10,570 bases of DNA, taken from Microbacteriaceae bacterium (GTDB lineage Bacteria > Actinomycetota > Actinomycetes > Actinomycetales > Microbacteriaceae). How positions within the stretch are numbered: the first letter of the stretch is position 1; each line of letters begins with the position of its first letter. The notes beneath the pieces were generated by a model, which was not told the DNA's origin, did not search any database, and saw only the letters and a list, made by a program, of their open reading frames with translations. The stretch spans positions 1 through 10,570 of the forward strand of contig CANGNR010000033.1 of NCBI GenBank assembly GCA_947455385.1. The letters are read 5' to 3'. Made by a program: the position numbers and the translations under genes. Positions 1 through 6,528 of the stretch are shown here, piece after piece.

Positions 1-1
1 C

Positions 2-268
2 TTCGACGCAAACCAGTGGTTCTCGGTGCTCTTCTTGGCGGCGTTCTGCACGGTATTCGGTTTCATCGCGCTGCTCTGGGGCATTCGCAAGACTTCGCCA
101 TCGCGCGCGAGCCTGTTGCTCTCGACCGAACCGATTTGGGCGGTTGCGGTTGCCTCGCTCATCGGCGGCGAAATGCTCGGGCCAGTGGGCTTGGCCGGCG
201 GTGCCCTAATAATCGGCTTCAGCTACTGGGCCCTTGCGATTGAGGCCCGGCGCAGAGTGGCACAATAA
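2..268 (+). CDS. EamA/DMT-family transporter, C-terminal fragment (5' end outside window)
   Basis: The last 88 codons of an integral membrane transporter of the drug/metabolite transporter superfamily; the reading frame is open to the left edge. What is visible are about three hydrophobic segments (roughly residues 6-26, 38-56 and 62-80 of the fragment) and the typical last-repeat motif LLSTEPIWAV followed by a short loop with GGE, which matches the (S/T)xxxPxxAxxxxxxxxxGE pattern at the end of EamA domains. The tail is short and basic (EARRRVAQ), as expected for a cytoplasmic end. The next gene begins 4 bp after the TAA stop, so the two may be cotranscribed. The substrate cannot be predicted; members export amino acids, sugars or drugs. 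A second, complete member of the same superfamily lies at 5590-6528, but it is not closely similar by eye. Confidence 0.8.
   Translation, partial: FDANQWFSVLFLAAFCTVFGFIALLWGIRKTSPSRASLLLSTEPIWAVAVASLIGGEMLGPVGLAGGALIIGFSYWALAIEARRRVAQ
261..266 (+). promoter_or_regulatory. Possible -10 hexamer for a leaderless start of the 103-aa gene
   Basis: The hexamer CACAAT lies 6 nt before the ATG at 273 and overlaps the end of the preceding transporter gene. No Shine-Dalgarno sequence is visible before that ATG. The spacing would put transcription start at or near the A of ATG, the arrangement of leaderless actinobacterial genes. The first base departs from the TAnnnT consensus and no clear -35 is seen, so read-through from the transporter gene is equally possible. 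Confidence 0.25.
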
Positions 269-272
269 AGCC

Positions 273-584
273 ATGAGCGAAGAAACCGACCGCATTGCAG
301 ATGCTTACGCCAAAAATCGCGGCAAGTTTCGGCTACTAAACGCCTACATTCCTGCGGCCGCACCCTTTGGCCTCGTGCTTTTTCTCTGGATTCCGATTGG
401 CGCCTTCGGCGTTATCGCCCTGATGTTCGTGGTTTACATTTGGCTTGCAAAATTGTCGACGAAATCGCGCACCGTTGAGGGCGAAATGCAACTGCGACCC
501 CTTTCGAGACTTTGGGTTACGGTCTCGGTAATCCTTGGAATTGCAGCGATTACAATGTTTGTATTACAAGCTCTCAACGGCTGA
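273..584 (+). CDS. Small membrane protein of unknown function (103 aa)
   Basis: I do not recognise this protein. It has a charged N-terminus (residues 1-21, MSEETDRIADAY then basic residues), a long hydrophobic stretch at about 26-60 that can form a helical hairpin with Pro at 31 and 41, a polar loop at about 61-77, and a further membrane helix at about 79-101, giving two or three segments and almost no C-terminal tail. No catalytic or metal-binding motif is seen. The ATG at 273 is chosen because it sits just after the transporter stop; an in-frame ATG at 234 would overlap that gene and add a basic, non-conserved-looking leader. It lies between a DMT transporter and an alpha-glucosidase, 4 bp after the first and 46 bp before the second. 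It is a plausible real gene because its composition and hydrophobic pattern are protein-like throughout; its function is unknown. Confidence 0.75.
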   Translation: MSEETDRIADAYAKNRGKFRLLNAYIPAAAPFGLVLFLWIPIGAFGVIALMFVVYIWLAKLSTKSRTVEGEMQLRPLSRLWVTVSVILGIAAITMFVLQALNG

Positions 585-590
585 AAATCC

Positions 591-596
591 TATAAA
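591..596 (+). promoter_or_regulatory. Possible -10 box upstream of the alpha-glucosidase gene
   Basis: The 46-bp gap 585-630 is the longest non-coding stretch in the window and contains TATAAA at 591-596, close to the TATAAT consensus. Transcription from it would start around 602-604 and leave a leader of roughly 27 nt carrying the ribosome binding site. The bases at the expected -35 position (about 567-574) do not resemble TTGACA, so the promoter is weak or needs an activator. No LacI-type operator palindrome of the kind that often controls such genes is visible. Confidence 0.3.
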
Positions 597-617
597 TCCG
601 CCAATCGGCGACTATTC

Positions 618-623
618 AAAAGG
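618..623 (+). promoter_or_regulatory. Ribosome binding site of the alpha-glucosidase gene
   Basis: AAAAGG with a 7-nt spacer to the ATG at 631. It decides the start: the reading frame is open further upstream to 535, but that start would overlap the preceding gene. The spacer is itself almost entirely the perfect 8-bp palindrome GCACGTGC (623-630). Confidence 0.6.
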
Positions 624-630
624 CACGTGC

Positions 631-2283
631 ATGTCTGAATTCACCTTCCTAAAAGGCCCCAAAGACTGGTGGCGCCAAGCCGTCGTTTACCAGATCTACC
701 CGAGGTCTTTTTCCGACGCAAACGGTGACGGCATCGGTGACCTAAACGGCATCATCTCGAAGGTTCCATACCTGCAGCAGCTAGGCGTCGACGCAGTTTG
801 GCTCTCGCCGTTCTACCCATCCGCGTTGGCCGACGGCGGCTATGACGTCGATGACTACCGCGACGTCGACCCCAAGATCGGCACGCTCGCCGAGTTCGAC
901 AAGATGGTCGATGCGCTGCACAAGGCGGGCATTCGCCTGTTCGTTGACATCGTGCCGAACCACTCGGGCTCCGGCCACGAATGGTTCCAGGCCGCACTCA
1001 AGGCCGCACCCGGTTCGCCAGAGCGCGACCGCTACATCTTCAGAGACGGCAAGGGAGAGAACGGTGAGATCCGTCCATCCGAGTTGTCAAGCCACTTTGG
1101 CCCAACCGCCTGGACCCGCATCACCGAGCCAAAGGGTGAGCCCGGCCAGTGGTACATGCACCTGTTCGCCAGCGAGCAGCCAGACTTCAACTGGGATAAC
1201 CCAGAGGTGCGCGAAGACTTCTTGAAGACCCTGCGGTTCTGGAGCGACCGCGGAGTCGACGGCTACCGCGTCGACGTTGCGCACGCGCTGGTCAAAAACC
1301 TTGCCAACGGCCACCTGCCAGAGCGCCAGTCTTACGACCTTTCGCTCGTCAAGCACGACGGCACGGATGACCTGTTCGACCGCGACGAGGTGCACGACAT
1401 CTATCGCTCGTGGCGCCAGGTTTTCAACGAGTATGACCCGCCGCGCGTTGCCGTTGCAGAGGCCTGGGTGCACCCCGAGCGTCGCCACCCGTACGCGAGC
1501 GAGGATAACCTCGGTCAGTCGTTCAACTTCGACCTTCTGGGCGAGCACTGGAAGGCCGGTCGCTTCAAGAAGACGATTTCGTTCAACCTGGCGAGTGCCG
1601 CCAAGTGGGGATCTTCGACCACCTGGGTGCTCTCGAACCACGACGTGATTCGTCACGCCACCCGATACGGCCTGCCAGATGGGCTCAACCTCGACAAGTG
1701 GTTCGTCGAGGGCGGCGTCAACCCGCCGGTCAACAACAAGCAGGGCCTCGACCGCGCTCGAGCCGCCACCATGCTGATTCTTGCCCTGCCCGGCTCGACC
1801 TACTTGTATCAGGGCGAGGAGCTCGGCCTGCAGGAGGTGCTCGAGATTCCGCACGACCAGATGCAAGACCCGCAGTGGTTCAGAAACCCTGGCAAGTCAC
1901 GAAGCCGCGATGGATGTCGTGTTCCACTGCCGTGGACCTCGACCGGAACCTCGTTCGGTTTCGGCCCTGGTGGCTCGCACCTGCCGCAGCCATCCTGGTT
2001 TGGCGACTATTCGGTCGAGAAGCAGGATCGCGACGAGGCATCGACGCTCAACCTGTATCGCCTGGCGCTTGCCCTGCGTTCGCAGCTGATCAGCGACGAG
2101 AGCATTCAGTGGCACCGCCACCTCAACTCGAAGGTGCTGCACTTTAGCCGCGCCAACGGATGGCAGTCGGTGACGAACTTTGGCACCAAGCCGGTGAAGC
2201 TGCCGGCGGGCAAGGTTCTGCTCACCAGCCAGCCGCTCGTCGATGGCAAGCTGCCAGCAAACGCCACGGCCTGGGTCAAGTAA
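631..2283 (+). CDS. GH13 alpha-glucosidase (oligo-1,6-glucosidase/maltase type)
   Basis: A 550-residue cytoplasmic glycoside hydrolase of family 13 (no signal peptide), expected to release glucose from short alpha-glucans. All conserved regions are present: the calcium-loop-like DANGDGIGD at 29-37, region I DIVPNH at 106-111, region V QPDFN at 183-187, region II GYRVDVAH at 211-218 with the nucleophile Asp215, region III VAVAEAW with acid/base Glu277, and region IV LSNHD with Asp338. The (beta/alpha)8 barrel is followed by a C-terminal beta domain from about 475. The length is normal for alpha-glucosidases (about 530-580). The Val after the nucleophile is, in studied enzymes such as Bacillus oligo-1,6-glucosidase versus yeast maltase, linked with alpha-1,6 activity, but actinobacterial relatives with this VAH form also act on maltose, so the linkage is left open. 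No sugar transporter or regulator lies next to it. The stop codon directly abuts the convergent pirin gene. Confidence 0.93.
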   Translation: MSEFTFLKGPKDWWRQAVVYQIYPRSFSDANGDGIGDLNGIISKVPYLQQLGVDAVWLSPFYPSALADGGYDVDDYRDVDPKIGTLAEFDKMVDALHKAGIRLFVDIVPNHSGSGHEWFQAALKAAPGSPERDRYIFRDGKGENGEIRPSELSSHFGPTAWTRITEPKGEPGQWYMHLFASEQPDFNWDNPEVREDFLKTLRFWSDRGVDGYRVDVAHALVKNLANGHLPERQSYDLSLVKHDGTDDLFDRDEVHDIYRSWRQVFNEYDPPRVAVAEAWVHPERRHPYASEDNLGQSFNFDLLGEHWKAGRFKKTISFNLASAAKWGSSTTWVLSNHDVIRHATRYGLPDGLNLDKWFVEGGVNPPVNNKQGLDRARAATMLILALPGSTYLYQGEELGLQEVLEIPHDQMQDPQWFRNPGKSRSRDGCRVPLPWTSTGTSFGFGPGGSHLPQPSWFGDYSVEKQDRDEASTLNLYRLALALRSQLISDESIQWHRHLNSKVLHFSRANGWQSVTNFGTKPVKLPAGKVLLTSQPLVDGKLPANATAWVK

Positions 2284-3177
2284 CTAGCGGGCGCGAAGGG
2301 TAGCGTTTGGCAAGTCTGGCGCTGGAATCCAACCGCCGACCTCATCGATGACCTCACCAAAGCGTGGGTCGCGCGCGTTCCACAGCTCTCGCATTTCGAC
2401 AATTTCTTCGGCCGTTCGACCGATGAAGTTCCACCACATCACGATTTGCTCGGCAAAAGGCTCACCGCCCAGCAACACAGCCAGCAGGTCATCGCTGCCG
2501 GTCGCCTCGAGCTCGAGCTGCCGTGCCTCGCCGGGCTCAAGATAGGCGAGCTGGTCGGGAGAAACGAGAGTGCCGTTGACGAGCGCGCTGCCGCGAACAA
2601 CCAGCAGGCCGTATTCCCAGTCTGGCCGCAGCGGAACGGTCTCCGGCGCACCTGTCGAAAGCCGCAACTCGGCGCCAAGCAGTGGCGAAAACACACGGGC
2701 TGGCGACCGAGCGCCATTCAGTTCGCCAATAAAGATGCGCGCGGTGAGCGAGCCGAGCTCGAGCATAGGCAAGTCACCAAAGTGCTCAAACGAAGCATCC
2801 CGGTTTCGCTCGAGATCTGGCAGGGCGATCCAGAGTTGAACTGCGTGCAGTTGGTCGCCAACCGGCTGAGACTTTTCGCTGTGCGCGACCCCACGACCAG
2901 CGGTCATCAGGTTCAGTTGCCCAGCGCGAATCACCTGAGAACTGCCGACGCTATCGCGGTGGTCAACCACACCGGCGAACGGCCAGGTCACCGTCTGCAA
3001 GCCGGAGTGCGGGTGCGCCGCCACCACCATTCCGTCTACCTGAACGGTGGGACCGAAGTGGTCGAGAAAGACCCAAGCACCGATTCGCTTTAGCGCTGCG
3101 TGAGGCAGGCTCCGCTTGATATTGACTTCTGTTCGAGTCGAAATCTTGACTAGGCGGGGGTCGATAACTTTTGTCAT
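2284..3177 (-). CDS. Pirin-family bicupin protein
   Basis: A 297-residue cytoplasmic protein of the pirin family, two cupin barrels in tandem. The metal-binding residues of the N-terminal cupin are complete: His55 and His57 (HPHSG), then His99 and Glu101 in MTAGRGVAHSE. The C-terminal cupin (about 165-240) lacks such a set, as is usual. The segment LLGGEPFAEQIVMWWNF at 235-251 is a strong family signature. Bacterial pirins include quercetinases (E. coli YhhW) and proteins that modulate central metabolism; the role here cannot be told. The ATG at 3177 was chosen because homologous sequence starts right there (TKVIDPRLVKI) and a longer frame to 3231 would run into the divergent ATPase gene. No Shine-Dalgarno sequence precedes it, so a leaderless transcript is likely. 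The gene ends exactly where the alpha-glucosidase ends, with no space for a terminator between them. Confidence 0.93.
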   Translation of the reverse strand: MTKVIDPRLVKISTRTEVNIKRSLPHAALKRIGAWVFLDHFGPTVQVDGMVVAAHPHSGLQTVTWPFAGVVDHRDSVGSSQVIRAGQLNLMTAGRGVAHSEKSQPVGDQLHAVQLWIALPDLERNRDASFEHFGDLPMLELGSLTARIFIGELNGARSPARVFSPLLGAELRLSTGAPETVPLRPDWEYGLLVVRGSALVNGTLVSPDQLAYLEPGEARQLELEATGSDDLLAVLLGGEPFAEQIVMWWNFIGRTAEEIVEMRELWNARDPRFGEVIDEVGGWIPAPDLPNATLRAR

Positions 3178-3185
3178 TTGTTTCG

Positions 3186-3191
3186 AGGTTA
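3186..3191 (-). promoter_or_regulatory. Candidate -10 element of the pirin gene (leaderless)
   Basis: Read on the minus strand this is TAACCT, a TAnnnT hexamer 8 nt before the pirin ATG. With no ribosome binding site present, transcription probably begins at or next to the start codon. Any -35 element would lie inside the ATPase coding region. It overlaps the candidate ATPase -10 by two bases. Confidence 0.4.
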
Positions 3192-3195
3192 GTCT
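3190..3195 (+). promoter_or_regulatory. Candidate -10 element of the P-type ATPase gene (leaderless)
   Basis: TAGTCT, a TAnnnT hexamer 6 nt before the ATG at 3202. The only purine-rich run upstream (GAGG at 3185-3188) is too far, about 13 nt, to serve as a ribosome binding site, which supports a leaderless start. A TTGTCA at 3171-3176 resembles a -35 but is only 13 bp from this hexamer, shorter than normal. Confidence 0.4.
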
Positions 3196-3201
3196 TAAGT
3201 C

Positions 3202-5583
3202 ATGCCCCTCAACGCCGATTTCGCCCAGCACGGCCTGACCTCAAGCGAGGTCGCCGAAAGGCTCGCGAATGGGCAGGCGAACATCCAAAACACCGACTCG
3301 AGCCGCAGCCTCGGCACGATTATTCGGCAGAACACCTTCACCCTGTTCAACGGAATCGTTGGCACCTCGTTTGTGCTGCTGGTAACCCTCGGCCAGTGGA
3401 AAGACGCGCTGTTTGGCGTCGTAGTGATCACAAACATCGCCATTGGAATCGGCCAGGAATACCGCTCAAAGCGCACCCTCGACAAGCTCGCCCTGCTCAA
3501 CCAGCCGCACGCTAGGGTCATCCGTGATGGTTTGAAACTCGAGGTTGACCTTGAAGACATCGTGCTCGACGACCTGATCGAGTTGCGGGCGGGCGACCAG
3601 GTTCTTGCCGACGCCGAGATCATTAACTCGGATGCGCTCGAGCTCGACGAGTCACTCTTAACGGGCGAGTCTGACCCCGTGCAGAAGCCGATCGGCACCG
3701 AGGTGCTTTCTGGCTCGATCGTGGTAGGCGGCCTTGGCTTCGGCCGGGTAAGCCGAGTCGGCGCAGACACCTACGCGAGCAAACTGACACTTGAGGCGCG
3801 CCGCTTTTCGATGGTCAATAGCGAACTTCGCAACGCCATCAACCGCATAGTCAAGTGGCTCAGCTGGGCGTTGCTGCCAGTAGTTCTGATTTCGGCAAAC
3901 GGCCAAGTTCAGGCAGTTGGCGGTTGGGTCAAGGCAATCGAGAGTGGCGCGTGGCTCGAGGCGATGGTCAAGGCCATCTCGAGCATCATCACCGTGGTTC
4001 CGCAGGGGCTGGTTCTGCTCACGAGCCTGACATTCGCCGTAGCCGCAGTAAAGCTCGCGCGCCGCCAGGTGCTCGTGCAAGAACTGCCAGCAGTCGAAGG
4101 GCTCGCCCGTGTCGACACCATTTGCTTCGACAAGACCGGAACCCTGACTGAGGGCGAGATCGAATTCGACGAGACTTTCGAGCTCACCGCACACAACGAC
4201 ATCGATGAGGTTCTGGCCTTCTTTGGCGCAGACGAACACGCCAATGCAACCGCCCGGTGCCTAAGCGCTCGATACGCAGCATCATCCACGCTCGATGCCA
4301 TTGCCTCGACAAGATTCTCCTCGGCTCGAAAGTGGAGCTCATTCAGCTTCAAGAATTCGAAGGGCTCTGAGACCTGGGTCTTCGGTGCCCCAGAGTTCAC
4401 TCTCGATGGCGCCGGCGAAGGCCACCAGGATGCGCTGCAGCGCGCCGTTCAACTCTCGGCCACGGGACGCCGGGTCTTGGTGCTCGCCGTCTCGCCCGAA
4501 ATCCCCCGCGAGCCCGAAACCCTGCCGCGAGCGCTCAAGCCCGTTGCCCTGGTGACCTTCAAGGAGCGAGTGCGCAGCGATGCAGCCGAAACCATCGAAT
4601 ATTTCGCCCGCCAAGGGGTCACCGTGAAAATCATCTCGGGCGACAATCCTTCGACGGTTGCGGCTGTGGCCCGCGAAGCCGGGGTTATAGACATCGAAGG
4701 CTCGGGTTTTGACGCGCGCCATCTGCCTGAAGACATCGATGCCCTTGCAGAGGTGCTCGAGGCAAACACCGTCTTTGGTCGCGTCACCCCCGAGCAAAAA
4801 CGAAACATGGTCTCGGCCCTGCAAAGTCGCGGGCACGTGGTTGCCATGACAGGCGACGGCGTGAACGATGCTCTGGCCCTAAAGCGTGCCGACCTCGGCA
4901 TCGCGATGGGTTCTGGTTCGCCTGCAACCAAGGCGGTTTCGAACCTTGTTCTCTTGGATGGCAAGTTCTCGACCCTGCCAGGCGTGGTCGCCGAAGGGCG
5001 ACGCGTGATCGCCAACGTCGAACGCGTCTCTCGCCTGTTTCTCACCAAGACCATGTGGGCACTCGTGCTCGCCTTCACCTTCGGCGCCCTGCTGAGGTCG
5101 TATCCGTTCTTGCCACGCCAGCTCTCGGTGGTCGACGTCTTCACCATCGGTGTTCCATCCTTCGTGCTCGCCTTGCTGCCCAACGCTCGGCGCTATGAGC
5201 CCGGCTTCTTGAAGCGGGCCCTGTCGTTCTGCATCCCAGCTGGCCTCGCAATTGGTGCGGCCATTCTGGCACTTGACCTAATCAGCCATTCGGCGGGCTA
5301 CACCGATGCACAGCAACAGACGGCGACCATGATTCTCATCTCTATGACGGGACTCTGGACCTTGACCCTGCTTGCCCGCCCGCTCGACCGACTGAAGGGT
5401 GGCATCATCGCCCTAATGCTCGGGCTTGCCGCAGTAGCCTTCGGCTGGCAGCAGTTTGGGGCCTTCTTTGGTTTTGTTCAACTTGGATGGGCCGAGCTGA
5501 GCCTCCCCGTTGCGCTCGCACTGGCCGCTAACGCGCTGATCAGCGTCAGCGACCGCTTCGCACCCAAGACCTCCGAGAAGTAG
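3202..5583 (+). CDS. ctpE: Cation-transporting P-type ATPase, CtpE-like
   Basis: A 793-residue membrane ion pump of the HAD-superfamily P-type ATPases. In order: actuator domain with TGES at 154-157; the fourth-helix ion motif VVPQGLVLLTS at 265-275; phosphorylation site DKTGT with Asp310; a short nucleotide-binding domain (about 320-440) with GAPE at 395-398; hinge GDN at 480-482; and GDGVND at 551-556. C-terminal helices include TIGVPSFVLALLPN at 648-661. This last motif, the length and the short N domain match mycobacterial CtpE (about 797 aa), which is known to take part in calcium uptake. Two features differ from classical calcium pumps: Gln268 stands where PEGL has Glu, and Phe394 precedes GAPE where classical pumps have Lys. 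No heavy-metal-binding N-terminal domain or CPC motif is present, arguing against copper or zinc transport. The start is the ATG 24 bp from the divergent pirin start; an EamA transporter follows after 6 bp. The family is certain, the calcium assignment less so. Confidence 0.93.
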   Translation: MPLNADFAQHGLTSSEVAERLANGQANIQNTDSSRSLGTIIRQNTFTLFNGIVGTSFVLLVTLGQWKDALFGVVVITNIAIGIGQEYRSKRTLDKLALLNQPHARVIRDGLKLEVDLEDIVLDDLIELRAGDQVLADAEIINSDALELDESLLTGESDPVQKPIGTEVLSGSIVVGGLGFGRVSRVGADTYASKLTLEARRFSMVNSELRNAINRIVKWLSWALLPVVLISANGQVQAVGGWVKAIESGAWLEAMVKAISSIITVVPQGLVLLTSLTFAVAAVKLARRQVLVQELPAVEGLARVDTICFDKTGTLTEGEIEFDETFELTAHNDIDEVLAFFGADEHANATARCLSARYAASSTLDAIASTRFSSARKWSSFSFKNSKGSETWVFGAPEFTLDGAGEGHQDALQRAVQLSATGRRVLVLAVSPEIPREPETLPRALKPVALVTFKERVRSDAAETIEYFARQGVTVKIISGDNPSTVAAVAREAGVIDIEGSGFDARHLPEDIDALAEVLEANTVFGRVTPEQKRNMVSALQSRGHVVAMTGDGVNDALALKRADLGIAMGSGSPATKAVSNLVLLDGKFSTLPGVVAEGRRVIANVERVSRLFLTKTMWALVLAFTFGALLRSYPFLPRQLSVVDVFTIGVPSFVLALLPNARRYEPGFLKRALSFCIPAGLAIGAAILALDLISHSAGYTDAQQQTATMILISMTGLWTLTLLARPLDRLKGGIIALMLGLAAVAFGWQQFGAFFGFVQLGWAELSLPVALALAANALISVSDRFAPKTSEK

Positions 5584-5589
5584 GCGCTC

Positions 5590-6528
5590 GTGACCGCGCC
5601 GGCTCAAGCTTCGTCTGCCCCAAAGGCTAGGGTTTCTTGGCAGCTTCTTTATGCTCTGCTTGGTTTGATTTGGGGATCATCGTTCTTGTTTACGAAGCTA
5701 GGCCTCGAGGTCTTTGACCCCGTGGGCCTTGTGTTTTGGCGCTTGGTTTCGGGTTCGGCCGCCCTGGGCATCATCGTGCTAAGCCTGCGCCGCAGGTTGC
5801 CGCGAGACCTCAAATCCTGGGCACTGGTCGGCTCTGGTGGCCTATTCATGAACACCCTGCCGTTTTTGCTCTACTCGTTTGCACAGGAGCACGCCACGAG
5901 CGTCTTGGCCAGCATCATCAATGGCGCCACTCCTATTGCCACGCTGCTAGCCCTGCTCACTATCTTTCGCAGCGAAAAGGTTCGCCCGGAGGTCATCACC
6001 GGCCTGCTGATCGGCCTCGGGGGCATCCTCGTTGTGTTTGCAGTTTGGAACGGTTTCGGAACCAATGATCCCGTTGCGGTTCTTGCAATGATCGGTGCAA
6101 TAACTTGCTACGGAATCGGTGGGCCGTACATTCGACGATTTGTTAGCCCGCTCGGTTTGCAAAACGAGGTTGCCGCGTTTGTGCAAATTACAGTTTCGGC
6201 GCTCGGTGTTTTGCCGTTTTACCTGATAAGCCCTGCCCCGGTTGCTGCCCTGAACGCCGTTTCTGTGATTTCGGTCGTGACCCTCGGAGCCGTCGGCACG
6301 GGTGTTGCCTACATCTTCTACTATCGAGTGATTGCGGTAGCCGGCAGCGCGATTGCCAACTCTGTCACCTACCTGACGCCAGTGGTCGCCATCGTCTGGG
6401 GCGTGCTGCTTCTTGGCGAGCCGGTCTATTGGTATGAGCCGGTCGGCGGGCTGATCGTGGTGCTCGGGGCGCTGGTATCGCAGGGGCGCATCAAGTTGCG
6501 CGCCAGGCGCAAAGAAACGGCAGCCTAG
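5590..6528 (+). CDS. EamA-family (DMT superfamily) transporter
   Basis: A 312-residue inner-membrane protein with ten predicted helices in two EamA repeats (about 17-153 and 161-301). Each repeat has the family marks: the first opens with GLIWGSSFLFTKLGL at 25-39, and its end carries ATPIATLLALL near 113-123; the second ends with SVTYLTPVVAIVWGVLLLGE at 258-277. The tail is basic (KLRARRKETAA), placing it in the cytoplasm. Ten-helix members are exporters of amino acids, metabolites or drugs; the substrate is not predictable. The start is a GTG 6 bp after the ATPase stop with only a weak purine run (GAGAAG, 5575-5580) ahead, suggesting translation coupled to the ATPase in a two-gene operon. 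The stop TAG at 6526-6528 overlaps the stop of the convergent GMC oxidoreductase gene. Confidence 0.92.
   Translation: MTAPAQASSAPKARVSWQLLYALLGLIWGSSFLFTKLGLEVFDPVGLVFWRLVSGSAALGIIVLSLRRRLPRDLKSWALVGSGGLFMNTLPFLLYSFAQEHATSVLASIINGATPIATLLALLTIFRSEKVRPEVITGLLIGLGGILVVFAVWNGFGTNDPVAVLAMIGAITCYGIGGPYIRRFVSPLGLQNEVAAFVQITVSALGVLPFYLISPAPVAALNAVSVISVVTLGAVGTGVAYIFYYRVIAVAGSAIANSVTYLTPVVAIVWGVLLLGEPVYWYEPVGGLIVVLGALVSQGRIKLRARRKETAA

Noticed and set aside
535..630. Upstream start of the alpha-glucosidase at 535
   Set aside because: It would overlap the preceding membrane-protein gene and lacks a ribosome binding site; the ATG at 631 has AAAAGG at good spacing and fits the family's N-terminus.
1087..1866. 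Open frame of 259 codons on the minus strand inside the alpha-glucosidase gene
   Set aside because: Antisense to the conserved GH13 catalytic core; its composition is not protein-like and no motif is seen.
2258..2309. Inverted repeat CAAACGC (2258-2264) / GCGTTTG (2303-2309) across the convergent stops as a possible bidirectional terminator
   Set aside because: The arms are only 7 bp, the loop is 38 nt and no T-tract follows on either strand, so a stable terminator hairpin is unlikely.
2506..2550. Repeated CTCGAG/GAGCTCGAG strings here and elsewhere (for example near 3635 and 2755) as possible repeat or binding sites
   Set aside because: They lie in coding frames as Leu-Glu/Ser-Ser codon pairs (preferred codons CTC and GAG) and are scattered without regular spacing.
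2446..3093. Open frame of 215 codons on the plus strand inside the pirin gene
   Set aside because: Mirror of a clearly recognisable pirin; no domain or ribosome binding site of its own.
3178..3231. Longer pirin start at 3231
   Set aside because: It would run through the divergent ATPase start; the pirin-like sequence begins at the ATG at 3177.
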